Position numbers and translations under genes: made by a program. A DNA stretch of 64,000 bases, taken from contig JACKEP010000015.1 in assembly GCA_020632915.1 (NCBI GenBank), positions 1 through 64,000 on the forward strand, read 5' to 3'. Under the pieces are notes generated by a model. It worked only from the letters and a program-made list of their open reading frames with translations. It ran no database searches and had not been told where the DNA came from. Positions within the stretch are counted from its first letter, which is position 1. Each line of letters starts with the position of its first letter. The stretch is from Alphaproteobacteria bacterium. GTDB taxonomy: Bacteria > Myxococcota_A > UBA796 > GCA-2862545. Below, in pieces: positions 26,392-33,759 of the stretch.

Positions 26392-27481
26392 ACGTCGTGC
26401 CGGAGGGGCACGCGGGATCGGCCGCGATGTCGGCGGGCGTGCGCGCCACGAGGGACGGGGCCGCTTCCTGGCGGGGCGCGCGCGCCAGCCGCAGATCCAC
26501 GTCGATGCAGGTGCGGTCGGACAGATCGCCGGGGCACGCACTGCAGGCCCACAGCCCCTGGGAGAGGATCACCAGCGCTCGGCAGATGTCGTCGGTCGTG
26601 CCGAAGCCGCGGTCGTCGCCGAACATCCACGCGTAGAGGTCGACGGAGAGGGTGCCCTCGACGGCGAGGTCCACCCACGCAGCGCCACCGTCGGCCACGC
26701 CGATGCCGACCGTGGCCTGCCGCAGCCACGGCAGGTCGGACGAGGGGGCGTCGGGACGTGCGGTGGCCGACATCCAGGCCCCGTGGTGGAGGGTGACCTC
26801 CGGGCCGGCTTCGACGGTGGGGCGGCAGCGATCCTGCTGCCCGTCGGCGTCCGCGAACGCCGCGCGCATCCGCACGACGCCGCTGCCCTCGTCGACGGCG
26901 AGCACCTCCACCAGCACCACGTCGAGCGGGCCGAGGAACGTCAGCAGAGGGTCGTCGATGCCCCGGGGTGCGAACGACACGATGTCGTCGAGGTCGAGTC
27001 GGTAGACGCCGCCGACAAGCGCCTCGCGGGAGACCGGCGCGCCCCATGCGGCGGTGCGGAACGGGTAGACGGTGGTCGCGCCGCACGGCCCGTCCTCGAT
27101 GGACAGCTGGTGGGCGGCGTCGAGGGCCAGGGGCGCGACGGGGACGAAGCTGGCCGTGGTGGCGTCGTCGAACGTGACCGTTCCGGGGACGATGGCCTGG
27201 TCGTCCGCCCGCAGCGCGACGGTCGTCCGGCCCTGGGCGGGGTCGCGCCACGCGATCCGGAGTGGCGTGAACGGGTTCGCCGGCCATCCGGTGACGAAGG
27301 GATCGCTCCGGTACGTGTCCACCTGGGGCGGGAGACAGCGGGTCTCGATCGGGTCCGCCGGCTCCGCCGTCTCGCGACCCGGCGGTACGCCGACAGGCGC
27401 CACGACATCGACGCACGCACCGCAGCTCCCCCAGACGGGGAGGGTGACGATCCGCAGGTACCGACGAAACGACGTGCCCAT
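26345..27481 (-). CDS. Exported protein with Ig-like domain, function unknown
   Basis: A 378-residue protein. The N-terminus (RRYLRIVTLPVWGSCGAC) is a weak signal or lipoprotein signal. Residues about 70-150 (PLRIAWRDP... VPGTVTFDD... ASFVPVAPLALDAAHQLSIEDG) have the pattern of a bacterial Ig-like (Big_5) domain. The rest is beta-rich with a Cys-rich end (CRALVILSQGLWACSACPGDLSDRTCIDV). No catalytic motif. It overlaps the convergent membrane-protein gene by 47 bases and faces the long leader of the MglA cluster. Confidence 0.65.
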   Translation of the reverse strand: MGTSFRRYLRIVTLPVWGSCGACVDVVAPVGVPPGRETAEPADPIETRCLPPQVDTYRSDPFVTGWPANPFTPLRIAWRDPAQGRTTVALRADDQAIVPGTVTFDDATTASFVPVAPLALDAAHQLSIEDGPCGATTVYPFRTAAWGAPVSREALVGGVYRLDLDDIVSFAPRGIDDPLLTFLGPLDVVLVEVLAVDEGSGVVRMRAAFADADGQQDRCRPTVEAGPEVTLHHGAWMSATARPDAPSSDLPWLRQATVGIGVADGGAAWVDLAVEGTLSVDLYAWMFGDDRGFGTTDDICRALVILSQGLWACSACPGDLSDRTCIDVDLRLARAPRQEAAPSLVARTPADIAADPACPSGTTFTTVAPAPPVPQPPR

Positions 27482-28031
27482 CGGATTCGAAGCTAGCGTG
27501 CGAGGCCGAGGATCGCCCGGGTTTCGCAGGGCCTGTGGGCCCTCGCGTCATCGAACGTCACGTTGCAAGCAAGTGCGCGGAACCGGGAGATTCCGACCGG
27601 TTGTTCCGGTTCTAACGTCGCGGTTGGATAGTTGAAGAACGAATGGTACACAATGGCGTCCAGAAGCGCCGCGTCCGGGATCCCGGACAAGCCCCCAATA
27701 GGGAGACACCCATTCGGGAGGGGTTGCGTGGGATCCTCAAAATCCGGTTTAAAGGGAATTTGTAGAGCCGACCTTGTGAGAGTCGTTCGGCGTGATGTAG
27801 TACACGGATGGAATTGAAATGAGAAAGGTGACGCTGGTCACCCCAACGGCTCAAGCCTCCCGCTGCTCGCTCCGATGACGGTAATCAGTGCTCCACCAAC
27901 CCCCAGAGGTCCACGCTTCGTCACCTCCCCCCCGTCGCTCGAACGCTGCAAGCGATCCCCCTGTCGGCGGCGGTCGCGCGGCGGGGGGTGAGGTGCGTCC
28001 GCGGTCGCACCCCCACAGGATTCCGTTCGTC
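27482..28031. other. Lower-GC non-coding leader upstream of the MglA-roadblock cluster
   Basis: About 550 bases without a convincing gene and visibly poorer in GC than its surroundings between about 27540 and 27850. It holds several potential hairpins: AGGGCC/GGCCCT (27528-27543), the perfect 16-base palindrome GTCCGGGATCCCGGAC (27673-27688), CAAgCCCC/GGGGTTG (27688-27726), CAAAATCC/GGAATTTG (27738-27762) and GGTGAC/GTCACC (about 27827-27842). It probably contains the cluster promoter and a structured 5' leader or separate RNA. Divergent promoters for 27481 must also lie here. I see no tRNA, tmRNA, SRP RNA or RNase P signature. Confidence 0.45.
27673..27688. promoter_or_regulatory. Perfect 16-base palindrome in the cluster leader
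   Basis: GTCCGGGATCCCGGAC is perfectly self-complementary. It could be an operator for a dimeric regulator or, in RNA, a six-bp stem with a GATC loop. Position is about 345 bases before the MglA-like start codon. Confidence 0.4.
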
Positions 28032-28610
28032 ATGCGTGTCAACGTCCGCCAGCGCCAGCTCGAGCTCAAGGTCGTGTTCTACGGCCCCGGCCTCTCGGGC
28101 AAGACCACCAACCTCGCGTGGCTCCACGACAACCTGCCGCCGGAAGCCCGGGGGCGCCTCATCCAGCTGGACACCGAGGGCGAACGGACCCTGTTCTTCG
28201 ACTACTTCCCGTACGACCTGGGCACGGTGGGCGACTACGACATCAAGGTCGACTTCTTCACCGTCCCCGGCCAGAGCTTCTACCAGGCCACCCGTCGTGC
28301 CGTGCTCGACGGGGTCGACGGGATCATCTTCGTCGCCGACTCCGCCCCCGAGCGTGAGGCGGCCAACCTGCTGTCCCACGACGACATGCGCGCGGCCCTC
28401 GAGGAGCGCGGGCGGAGCCTCGACGAGGTCCCCCACGTCTACCAGTGGAACAAGCAGGACCTTCCCAACGCGGTCTCCCCGTCGGTGCTCGAGCGCATGC
28501 TCAACCCCGAGAAGGCTGCGTCCGTCACGGCCATCGCCGCCAAGGGCGAGGGCGTGCTGGAAGCCAAGGCGCTCGTCCTCGAGGAGGTCCTGGTCCATGT
28601 CAGTCGCTGA
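28032..28610 (+). CDS. MglA-family small Ras-like GTPase
   Basis: A 192-residue GTPase, close in length to Myxococcus MglA (195). P-loop GPGLSGKTT follows the typical MglA entry (LKVVFYGPGL). The switch II region DFFTVPGQSFY shows the MglA-type TVPGQ in place of DxxGQ, and NKQDLPNAVS is the G4 motif. Many segments (ERTLFFDYFPYDLG, GVDGIIFVADS) match MglA nearly word for word. MglA acts as a polarity switch controlling motility in myxobacteria (established). GTP hydrolysis is normally stimulated by the roadblock protein MglB, and roadblock genes follow here. The ATG at 28032 has a weak AGGA 11 bases upstream. The next gene overlaps by 14 bases. Confidence 0.93.
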   Translation: MRVNVRQRQLELKVVFYGPGLSGKTTNLAWLHDNLPPEARGRLIQLDTEGERTLFFDYFPYDLGTVGDYDIKVDFFTVPGQSFYQATRRAVLDGVDGIIFVADSAPEREAANLLSHDDMRAALEERGRSLDEVPHVYQWNKQDLPNAVSPSVLERMLNPEKAASVTAIAAKGEGVLEAKALVLEEVLVHVSR

Positions 28611-29553
28611 TCCCCCGGAGATCGTCATGCCCCTTCCCCGTGCCCTGGTGCACCTCGCGCGTCGTCACGAGCGGGACCCCAGCGCTGCCGACGGCGACGA
28701 GGCCGCCCGCTTCCAGGAGCGGCTCGCCCGGCTCTTCGCCCGTGAGGCCGAGGCCCAGGCCGCCGCTGCTGTCGACGCCCCGGACGCCCCCACGCCGGAC
28801 GCCGAGGTGTCGAACCGCCCCGGCGTCGTGGCGCCGTCGGACGAGCTGCGCGCCGTCACGCACCGCATCTCCTCCCAGTTCGTCGACGTCATCTCGCAGG
28901 CGTCCACCGAGCTGCTGCGGGGCGGTGACGCGGACATGGCGCTCGCCCGCATCGAGAGCGCGCTGGCCTCGCTCGGCCGGCTCGCCTCGGCCGCCGACGA
29001 CGCCCGCCACACCGAGCTCCTCGACGCCATGCACGAGCACGTCGCCGCCTACCGGGAGGCGCGCTCGGACGGGCGCGGCCACGCCCGCTTCCGCGACGCC
29101 CTGCGTGCCTGGCTGCCCGACTACGCGACCTACGTGGGCGGCGCGATGGGCGACAAGCTCCGCCGGCTCGTGGAGTTCGAGGCCGACGACATGCCCCTGT
29201 TCCGCCACCTCGAGAGCGTGCGCGGCATCGGGCCGCGTCGGCTCTGCCGTCTGTATGCAGCGGGCCTGTTCACCGCCGAGGCGATCTCCGAGGCCGATCC
29301 GGCCGACATGGCGGCCGTCACCGGCCTGCCACGGCACCTCGCCGAGCGCGTCGTCACCGAGACCCGCGGCTGGCGCGCCGAACAGCGCAGCCAGGTGGTC
29401 CTGGAGATGAAGGGACGCCTGATGCGGTTCATCGCCGTGGTCCGCGGGCTCGACGCCGAGCGGGACCCCGAGCTGCGCCGCGCTGCCACCGACGCCTACG
29501 AGGCGATGCGCCTCATCGTGACCGAGCTGGAGGAAGACCATGTCGTGGGCTGA
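28597..29553 (+). CDS. Helix-hairpin-helix protein of the MglA cluster
   Basis: A 318-residue, mainly helical cytoplasmic protein. Residues about 205-250 read LESVRGIGPRRLCRLYAAGLFTAEAI...DMAAVTGLPRHLAERVV, a tandem helix-hairpin-helix (GIGPRR and GLPRHL hairpins) as in non-specific DNA-binding or RuvA/ligase-type domains. The N-terminal half is Ala-rich with charged helices; the C-terminus is another helix. The ATG at 28597 lies inside the GTPase gene with GGAGG upstream (an ATG at 28627 is possible), so translation is coupled. Its own end overlaps the HU-like gene by 14 bases. DNA binding is inferred from the HhH; partners are unknown. Confidence 0.75.
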   Translation: MSVADPPEIVMPLPRALVHLARRHERDPSAADGDEAARFQERLARLFAREAEAQAAAAVDAPDAPTPDAEVSNRPGVVAPSDELRAVTHRISSQFVDVISQASTELLRGGDADMALARIESALASLGRLASAADDARHTELLDAMHEHVAAYREARSDGRGHARFRDALRAWLPDYATYVGGAMGDKLRRLVEFEADDMPLFRHLESVRGIGPRRLCRLYAAGLFTAEAISEADPADMAAVTGLPRHLAERVVTETRGWRAEQRSQVVLEMKGRLMRFIAVVRGLDAERDPELRRAATDAYEAMRLIVTELEEDHVVG

Positions 29554-30085
29554 CACCATCAAGCGCGTGGCCGAGGCCAGCGGACTCTCCCAGGCCGACA
29601 CCCGCAAGGTGCTGGCGGCGTTCGTCGACGTCGTCACGGACACCGTGGTCGACGGGGAGCGCATCGCCGTGCCCCAGCTCGGCACCTTCGAGAGCCGCTA
29701 CCGGCAGGGGCGCTCCGTGCGTCACGTGCGCAACGGCATGACGTTCGTGCTCGACGCCCGCCACGTGCCCCGCTTCCAGCCCGCGGCCGCCTTCCGCCGT
29801 GCCCTCGCCGCGCGCACCCCGCAGCTGCTGTCGGAGCCGGGCCACCAGGAGGCCCTGCGGCTCGCCGAGGCCCTCGTGGGCGACATCGACCTGTACCACG
29901 GCACCCAGGCGCCGCGGATCGGGGCCCAGGCGACCGAGGAGGACGTCGACGCCACCTGCGCCGCCGTGCTCGGCGGCGTGTGGACCGCGGCCCGCGCCAC
30001 CTACGCCCGGCGCGTGCCGGCCGAGGTGACCGCCCGTCGTGACTGGCTCGCCACGGTCGCCCAGCGCCGGTGGGGGAACGCATGA
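29540..30085 (+). CDS. HU/IHF-like protein with C-terminal extension
   Basis: A 181-residue protein. The first ~92 residues follow HU closely: MSWADTIKRVAEASGLSQADTRKVLAAFVDVVTD, VPQLGTFESRYR (the GTF turn), HVPRFQPAAAFRRAL (core PAFKPG equivalent). The DNA-intercalating arm is altered: the usual RNPxTG is replaced by VRNGMTFVLD without the arm proline, so DNA bending may be weaker or lost. About 90 further residues (LYHGTQAPRIGAQATEEDVDATCAAVLGGVWTAARATYARR) form an extra helical domain I do not recognise. It overlaps the genes on both sides (14 bases upstream, ATGA downstream), locking it into the MglA cluster. Confidence 0.8.
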   Translation: MSWADTIKRVAEASGLSQADTRKVLAAFVDVVTDTVVDGERIAVPQLGTFESRYRQGRSVRHVRNGMTFVLDARHVPRFQPAAAFRRALAARTPQLLSEPGHQEALRLAEALVGDIDLYHGTQAPRIGAQATEEDVDATCAAVLGGVWTAARATYARRVPAEVTARRDWLATVAQRRWGNA

Positions 30086-30900
30086 ACGCCGCCATCCTGG
30101 CCCCCCAGGTCCAGGGGGGCGAGACCGTGATGTCCACCCGTGGTGGCCGGGTCACCCTCGCCGGGCTCATGCAGCTCGTCGACATGGAGGGCGTCACCGG
30201 CTGGGTCGACGTCGGCGGCCACGGCGGCGTGGCCACCTCCGACGGCCTCGTCGTCGACGCCTGGTACCAGGGCTGGCACGGCACGGACGCCCTGTTCGAG
30301 CTGTTCCTCGCCTGCGGCGCGATGCCCTGCGTGGTGCGCGAGACCGAGGTGTCCGACCGCAGCCCGCTCGGGCCCACCAGCAGCCTCGTGCTCGAGGCGT
30401 GCCGTCGGGCCGACGAGTGGGGGCGTATCGCCGGGATGCGGCTCGCCGTCGTGGCGAAGCCGGACGCCCCCGAACCTGCCGAACGTGCCCGCGCCGTGAT
30501 GCGTCACCTGGACGGGACGCGCCCGCTGTTCGAGGCCGTCGAGCGCGCGGGGGTGCCCCGCCACGCCGCGGCCCACCTCCTGGTGCCGCTGATCCAGGCC
30601 GGGGTGCTGGTCCCGCAGGGCCCGCTGGCCACGGTGCCGCCGCTGCCCTCGGCGCCCAAGGTCGTCGTCCCCGAGCCCCGTCCCCAGGGCGGGCAGGCCG
30701 TCGTCGACGCTGCTCCGCCCGTCGCGGCGGGCTCCGACTTCTACGACTGGCTCGAGCAGGGCCGCATGGCGATGCGCGCCGGCGACCTCGAGGGCGCGCA
30801 CGCCTGCTTCACCGAGGCGCTCGGGATGCGTCCGGGGGATGGCGTCGCCGCCCAGAACCTCCGCCGCGTGGAGCGCATCCTCGCCGAGCGTGCCGCATGA
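30082..30900 (+). CDS. DUF4388 (PATAN-like) protein with C-terminal TPR
   Basis: A 272-residue cytoplasmic protein. Residues about 18-115 fit DUF4388: VTLAGLMQLVDMEGVTGWVDVGG, VATSDGLVVDAWYQGWHGTDALFELFLACGA, SSLVLEACRRADEW. This domain is common in Myxococcota signalling proteins beside roadblock and GTPase genes. A Pro-rich linker (about 205-230) leads to DFYDWLEQGRMAMRAGDLEGAHACFTEALGMRPGD, one to one-and-a-half TPR units for protein contacts. Start and stop both overlap neighbours through ATGA, so expression is coupled to the HU-like and roadblock genes. Confidence 0.8.
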   Translation: MNAAILAPQVQGGETVMSTRGGRVTLAGLMQLVDMEGVTGWVDVGGHGGVATSDGLVVDAWYQGWHGTDALFELFLACGAMPCVVRETEVSDRSPLGPTSSLVLEACRRADEWGRIAGMRLAVVAKPDAPEPAERARAVMRHLDGTRPLFEAVERAGVPRHAAAHLLVPLIQAGVLVPQGPLATVPPLPSAPKVVVPEPRPQGGQAVVDAAPPVAAGSDFYDWLEQGRMAMRAGDLEGAHACFTEALGMRPGDGVAAQNLRRVERILAERAA

Positions 30901-31283
30901 GCGACCGGGTGACCCTGGCCGCCCTGCTCGCCGACGCGCAACAGGAGGGCGACTTCGCCCACTGCGTCGTCAGCACGCAGCAGGGCCTGCCCGTCACCAG
31001 CGTCGGGCGTCGGCCCGAGCTCGTCGACGTCGTGTCGGCGCTCACCGCGCTGTTCGACGACGTGGTCACCCGCGCCGAGCGCGACGCCGGGCTGTCCGGC
31101 ATCGACGAGGTCACTCTCCGTGACGGCGATCGCGGCCGCCTGGTGGTCCGCCCCCTCGGGGAGCTGGACGGCACCCGGTTGTTCCTCGTCGTCGACGTGC
31201 CGCCGGACCGCACCTGGCGTCGCGTCACCAACAAGCTGTGTCGCGCGATCGCCGACACCTTCGTCTCTCGCCACTCGGCGTGA
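30897..31283 (+). CDS. Roadblock/LC7-like protein 1
   Basis: A 128-residue protein with the roadblock/LC7 order helix - strand pair - helix - strands: LAALLADAQQEGDFAHCVVSTQQGLPVTSVG, LVDVVSALTALFDDVVTRAE, EVTLRDGDRGRLVVRPL, RLFLVVDVPPD, and a final helix. Such proteins pair with MglA-type GTPases as GAPs or scaffolds. It is less typical than the next protein. Its ATG overlaps the DUF4388 gene stop (ATGA). Confidence 0.75.
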   Translation: MSDRVTLAALLADAQQEGDFAHCVVSTQQGLPVTSVGRRPELVDVVSALTALFDDVVTRAERDAGLSGIDEVTLRDGDRGRLVVRPLGELDGTRLFLVVDVPPDRTWRRVTNKLCRAIADTFVSRHSA

Positions 31284-31330
31284 GGTCCATGCAACCCCGC
31301 GGGCGTGTGCCCGCGTACCCGGAGTGAGAC

Positions 31331-31699
31331 ATGTCCCGTGCCGAGCAGGTCCTCAAGGACATCAAGACCCTGGTCACCAACACCCCTGACGTCGAGGCCG
31401 CCGCGGTCATCGACAACGACGGCCTGATGATCGCGTCGGCGCTGTCGTCCGACCTCGACGACGACGCCGTCGCCGCCATGGGCGCCGCCCTGCTCGGCAT
31501 GGGCGAGCGCGCCGCGTCCGAGCTGTCGCGCGGCGAGTTCGAGATGGTCATGATCCGCGGTGGCGAGGGCTACCTGATGCTCGTGCGTGCCGGCATGGAC
31601 GCCGTGCTGTGCGTGGTCACCAGCCGCAACGCCAAGCTCGGTCTGATCTTCCTCGACGTCAACCGCAGCGCGAAGTCCGTCGCGCGCCTGCTGTCCTGA
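31331..31699 (+). CDS. Roadblock/LC7 protein 2 (MglB-like)
   Basis: A 122-residue canonical roadblock protein: helix EQVLKDIKTLVTNTPDVEAAAVIDNDGLMIAS, helix AAMGAALLGMGERAASEL, strands EMVMIRGGEGYLMLVRA and AVLCVVTS, helix KLGLIFLDVNRSAKSVARLL. It resembles MglB-type partners that activate GTP hydrolysis by MglA-type proteins (established for MglB; inferred here). A 47-base gap with GGAG upstream separates it from roadblock protein 1. Confidence 0.9.
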   Translation: MSRAEQVLKDIKTLVTNTPDVEAAAVIDNDGLMIASALSSDLDDDAVAAMGAALLGMGERAASELSRGEFEMVMIRGGEGYLMLVRAGMDAVLCVVTSRNAKLGLIFLDVNRSAKSVARLLS

Positions 31700-31751
31700 T
31701 CCGAGGCCGCGCCCGCGGCCCCGCCCGTGTCCCCGCTTCGAGGAGTGGCCA

Positions 31752-33128
31752 GTGTACCTTCGCAGGATCGCGCGTGAGCGTGAGGACGGGTCCCAGGTCG
31801 TCTACGTGCAGCTCGCCGAGAGCTACCGGGACGACGCGGGCCAGGCGCGGGCGCGTGTCCTGACCTCCTTCGGGAGCGAGGACGACCTCGACGTGCCGGC
31901 GATCCGTCGCCTGCTCGACGTCCTCGTGCCGTTGGCGTGCGGCGACGTGGAGCGGAGCGGCGCGGCGCCGCGGGTGCTGCGGGCGTTGCCCGTCGGTACT
32001 GCCCTGGCCTGCGCCGCCGTGTGGGACGACCTCGGGCTGGACCGCCTGGGGCCGCCGCGCCTGTCGCGGGCGCTCTGGTGCCTGGTCGTCGCCGACCTCC
32101 TCGCGCCGGCGGACGAGCCGGCCTCGGTGGGGTGGGCGCGCGTCCACGCCCACGTGCCCCTGCTGGCCACCGTCACCGACGGGGAGCTCGACCGCGCCGA
32201 GGCGTGGGCGTGCGACCTGTCGCCCGAGGCCTTCACCCCGCTGCTGGTCGCAGGTCTGGAGCAGCTCGGCCTGCTCGACGTCGCGGATCCGATCGTCGGC
32301 CTCGAACACGGCCCCGAGGTCCCGCCCGGTCCGACGCTCCTGCGCACGTTCGCCACCCACACCTCGCTCGACGAGATGACGTGGTTCACCCCCGACGGCG
32401 TGCCCGTCGCCACGGGCTCGACGCCCCCGGCGTGCCTGCACGGCCGCGCGGTCCGACGGGTGGCGTCCCCGCCGCGGATCGCCAGCGAGGGCTGGATCGC
32501 CGAGGTCCGGGCAGAGCCCTGGCCTGCCAGCGCTGCGAGCCGTCCCCGCCGCATCGACAAGGACGTCACGATGCGCGTGCTGGCCGCCGAAGGCGCCGAC
32601 CGCTTCGAGACGCGCTCTGCGCGCAGCGCGCGGGAGGAGGTCGCGCGGGACGCCGACCTCGCCACCAAGGTCGCGGGGGACCTCGCCGGCTGGTGTGGCG
32701 TCTGCGATCCGGTGCGCCACGCGGTCTGCTGCTTCGAGGCCCACGAGGCCACGGCCCCGCTCGTGTGTCGCACGGCCGACCGCCAGCTCGTGCTCGACCG
32801 CAAGCGCATCCGGGCACGCAAGGCGATGGCCGGGGTGCGGCAGTGGGCCCATGGTGGGGCCCAGGTGGCGCCCCGTGGCCTGGCGCGCGCGATGGTCACC
32901 CTTCCGCCTCGGGTGGAGGCGCTGCTCGCCCCGACGGTCATCGAGCTGCTCGGGGACGTGCTGAAGCGCACGATCGAGCTGCGCACCGGCCGTCCCTGGC
33001 CCGTGGCGCGCGCCCTGCTCGACACCGTCATCGAGGTGCACGTCGAGACGGCCGACGGGGTGGTGCCCAGCCGCTCCTCCGCGTCGGCCGAGGTCCGCGC
33101 GATGCTCGCGGCCTGTGGCGCGGCCTGA
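31752..33128 (+). CDS. Domesticated IS1634-type transposase-like protein
   Basis: A 458-residue protein, GTG start with GAGGAG seven bases upstream. The first 55 residues (MYLRRIAREREDGSQVVYVQLAESYRDD...ARVLTSFGSEDDLDV) match the N-terminus of IS1634-family transposases (MY.RR......G..Y.QL.ESYRD...R.RVL...G..D.LD). The next part (VWDDLGLDRL...ALWCLVVADLLAP) also follows their layout. The DDE catalytic core (YDTTS.YFE block) is not visible, and the rest is diverged with Cys/His pairs (CGVCDPVRHAVCC) and basic helices. No terminal inverted repeats flank it. It starts 52 bases after the MglB-like gene in the same direction, so it probably belongs to that transcript, perhaps as a DNA-binding protein. 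Confidence 0.6.
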   Translation: MYLRRIAREREDGSQVVYVQLAESYRDDAGQARARVLTSFGSEDDLDVPAIRRLLDVLVPLACGDVERSGAAPRVLRALPVGTALACAAVWDDLGLDRLGPPRLSRALWCLVVADLLAPADEPASVGWARVHAHVPLLATVTDGELDRAEAWACDLSPEAFTPLLVAGLEQLGLLDVADPIVGLEHGPEVPPGPTLLRTFATHTSLDEMTWFTPDGVPVATGSTPPACLHGRAVRRVASPPRIASEGWIAEVRAEPWPASAASRPRRIDKDVTMRVLAAEGADRFETRSARSAREEVARDADLATKVAGDLAGWCGVCDPVRHAVCCFEAHEATAPLVCRTADRQLVLDRKRIRARKAMAGVRQWAHGGAQVAPRGLARAMVTLPPRVEALLAPTVIELLGDVLKRTIELRTGRPWPVARALLDTVIEVHVETADGVVPSRSSASAEVRAMLAACGAA

Positions 33129-33191
33129 CGGGCTGCGGTCCGCCGCAAGCGCGGTCGGTGCGGTCCGATTCCGGATCCGGAGGGCCTGCCC

Positions 33192-33734
33192 GTGACCACG
33201 CCGCGCCGCCGACCGGACCTGCCCGAGGTGATCGTCACCCCGCGGCTGGTGCTGCGTCAGGGCCGCGCTGCCGATGCGACGGCGCTGGCCGAGGCGGTCG
33301 GGGAGTCGCTCGACGTGCTCGCGCCCTGGTTCCGCTGGGCGGAGACGCTGCAGCGGTGGGGCGAGCCCGGCGACCTCGGCTGTCGGGCGCGCATCGCCGA
33401 GGAGCGCTACCGCGCGGGCGAGGATCCGACGTACTTCGCGTGGGACCGGGACGATCCGGGCCGGCTCCTCGGCGAGTTCGTGCTGCTGTCGCGGGACTGG
33501 CACTACGACGCGCTGACCTACCTCGGCTGGGTGCGCCGCTCGGCCTGGGGGCGGGGCATCGCGCTCGAGGCCGGGGACGCCTTGATGGACGAGGCGTTCA
33601 CGCGTGCGCGTGCGGCGGTGGTCGAGGCGGAGGTGGACGGGCGCAACGCGCCGTCTCGGCGCCTGCTCGGGCGCCTCGGCTTCGCGCCGTACGGCTACAC
33701 GCCGGCCGGCGAGCGCTGGGCCCGGGAGGGCTGA
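33192..33734 (+). CDS. GNAT acetyltransferase, RimJ/RimL-like
   Basis: A 180-residue protein, GTG start with GGAGG upstream. VTPRLVLRQGRAADATALAEAV is the typical RimJ/RimL opening. YLGWVRRSAWGRGIALEAGDALMDEAF holds the acetyl-CoA motif (here RRSAWGRG, the Q/RxxGxG/A loop), and NAPSRRLLGRLGFAPYG is motif B (N..S...l...GF). It would transfer an acetyl group from acetyl-CoA to an amine, such as an N-terminus; the substrate is unknown. It lies 25 bases from the convergent RHS gene and shows no resemblance to an immunity protein. Confidence 0.88.
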   Translation: MTTPRRRPDLPEVIVTPRLVLRQGRAADATALAEAVGESLDVLAPWFRWAETLQRWGEPGDLGCRARIAEERYRAGEDPTYFAWDRDDPGRLLGEFVLLSRDWHYDALTYLGWVRRSAWGRGIALEAGDALMDEAFTRARAAVVEAEVDGRNAPSRRLLGRLGFAPYGYTPAGERWAREG

Positions 33735-33759
33735 GCCGGGGGACGGCCGCCCCCGCGGC

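Noticed and set aside
27540..27640. Possible tRNA in the leader (ggttctaac)
   Set aside because: No D-loop, anticodon arm or acceptor stem could be built around it.
27612..27854. Small minus-strand open frame of 80 residues in the leader
   Set aside because: No ribosome site; Arg/Ser-rich sequence without periodicity; overlaps hairpins that explain the region better.
31700..33191. Intact insertion sequence around the IS1634-like gene
   Set aside because: No terminal inverted repeats or target duplications are seen and the DDE core is missing.
33192..33734. GNAT gene as immunity partner of the RHS protein
   Set aside because: It is convergent, not downstream in the same direction, and has standard RimJ/RimL motifs.
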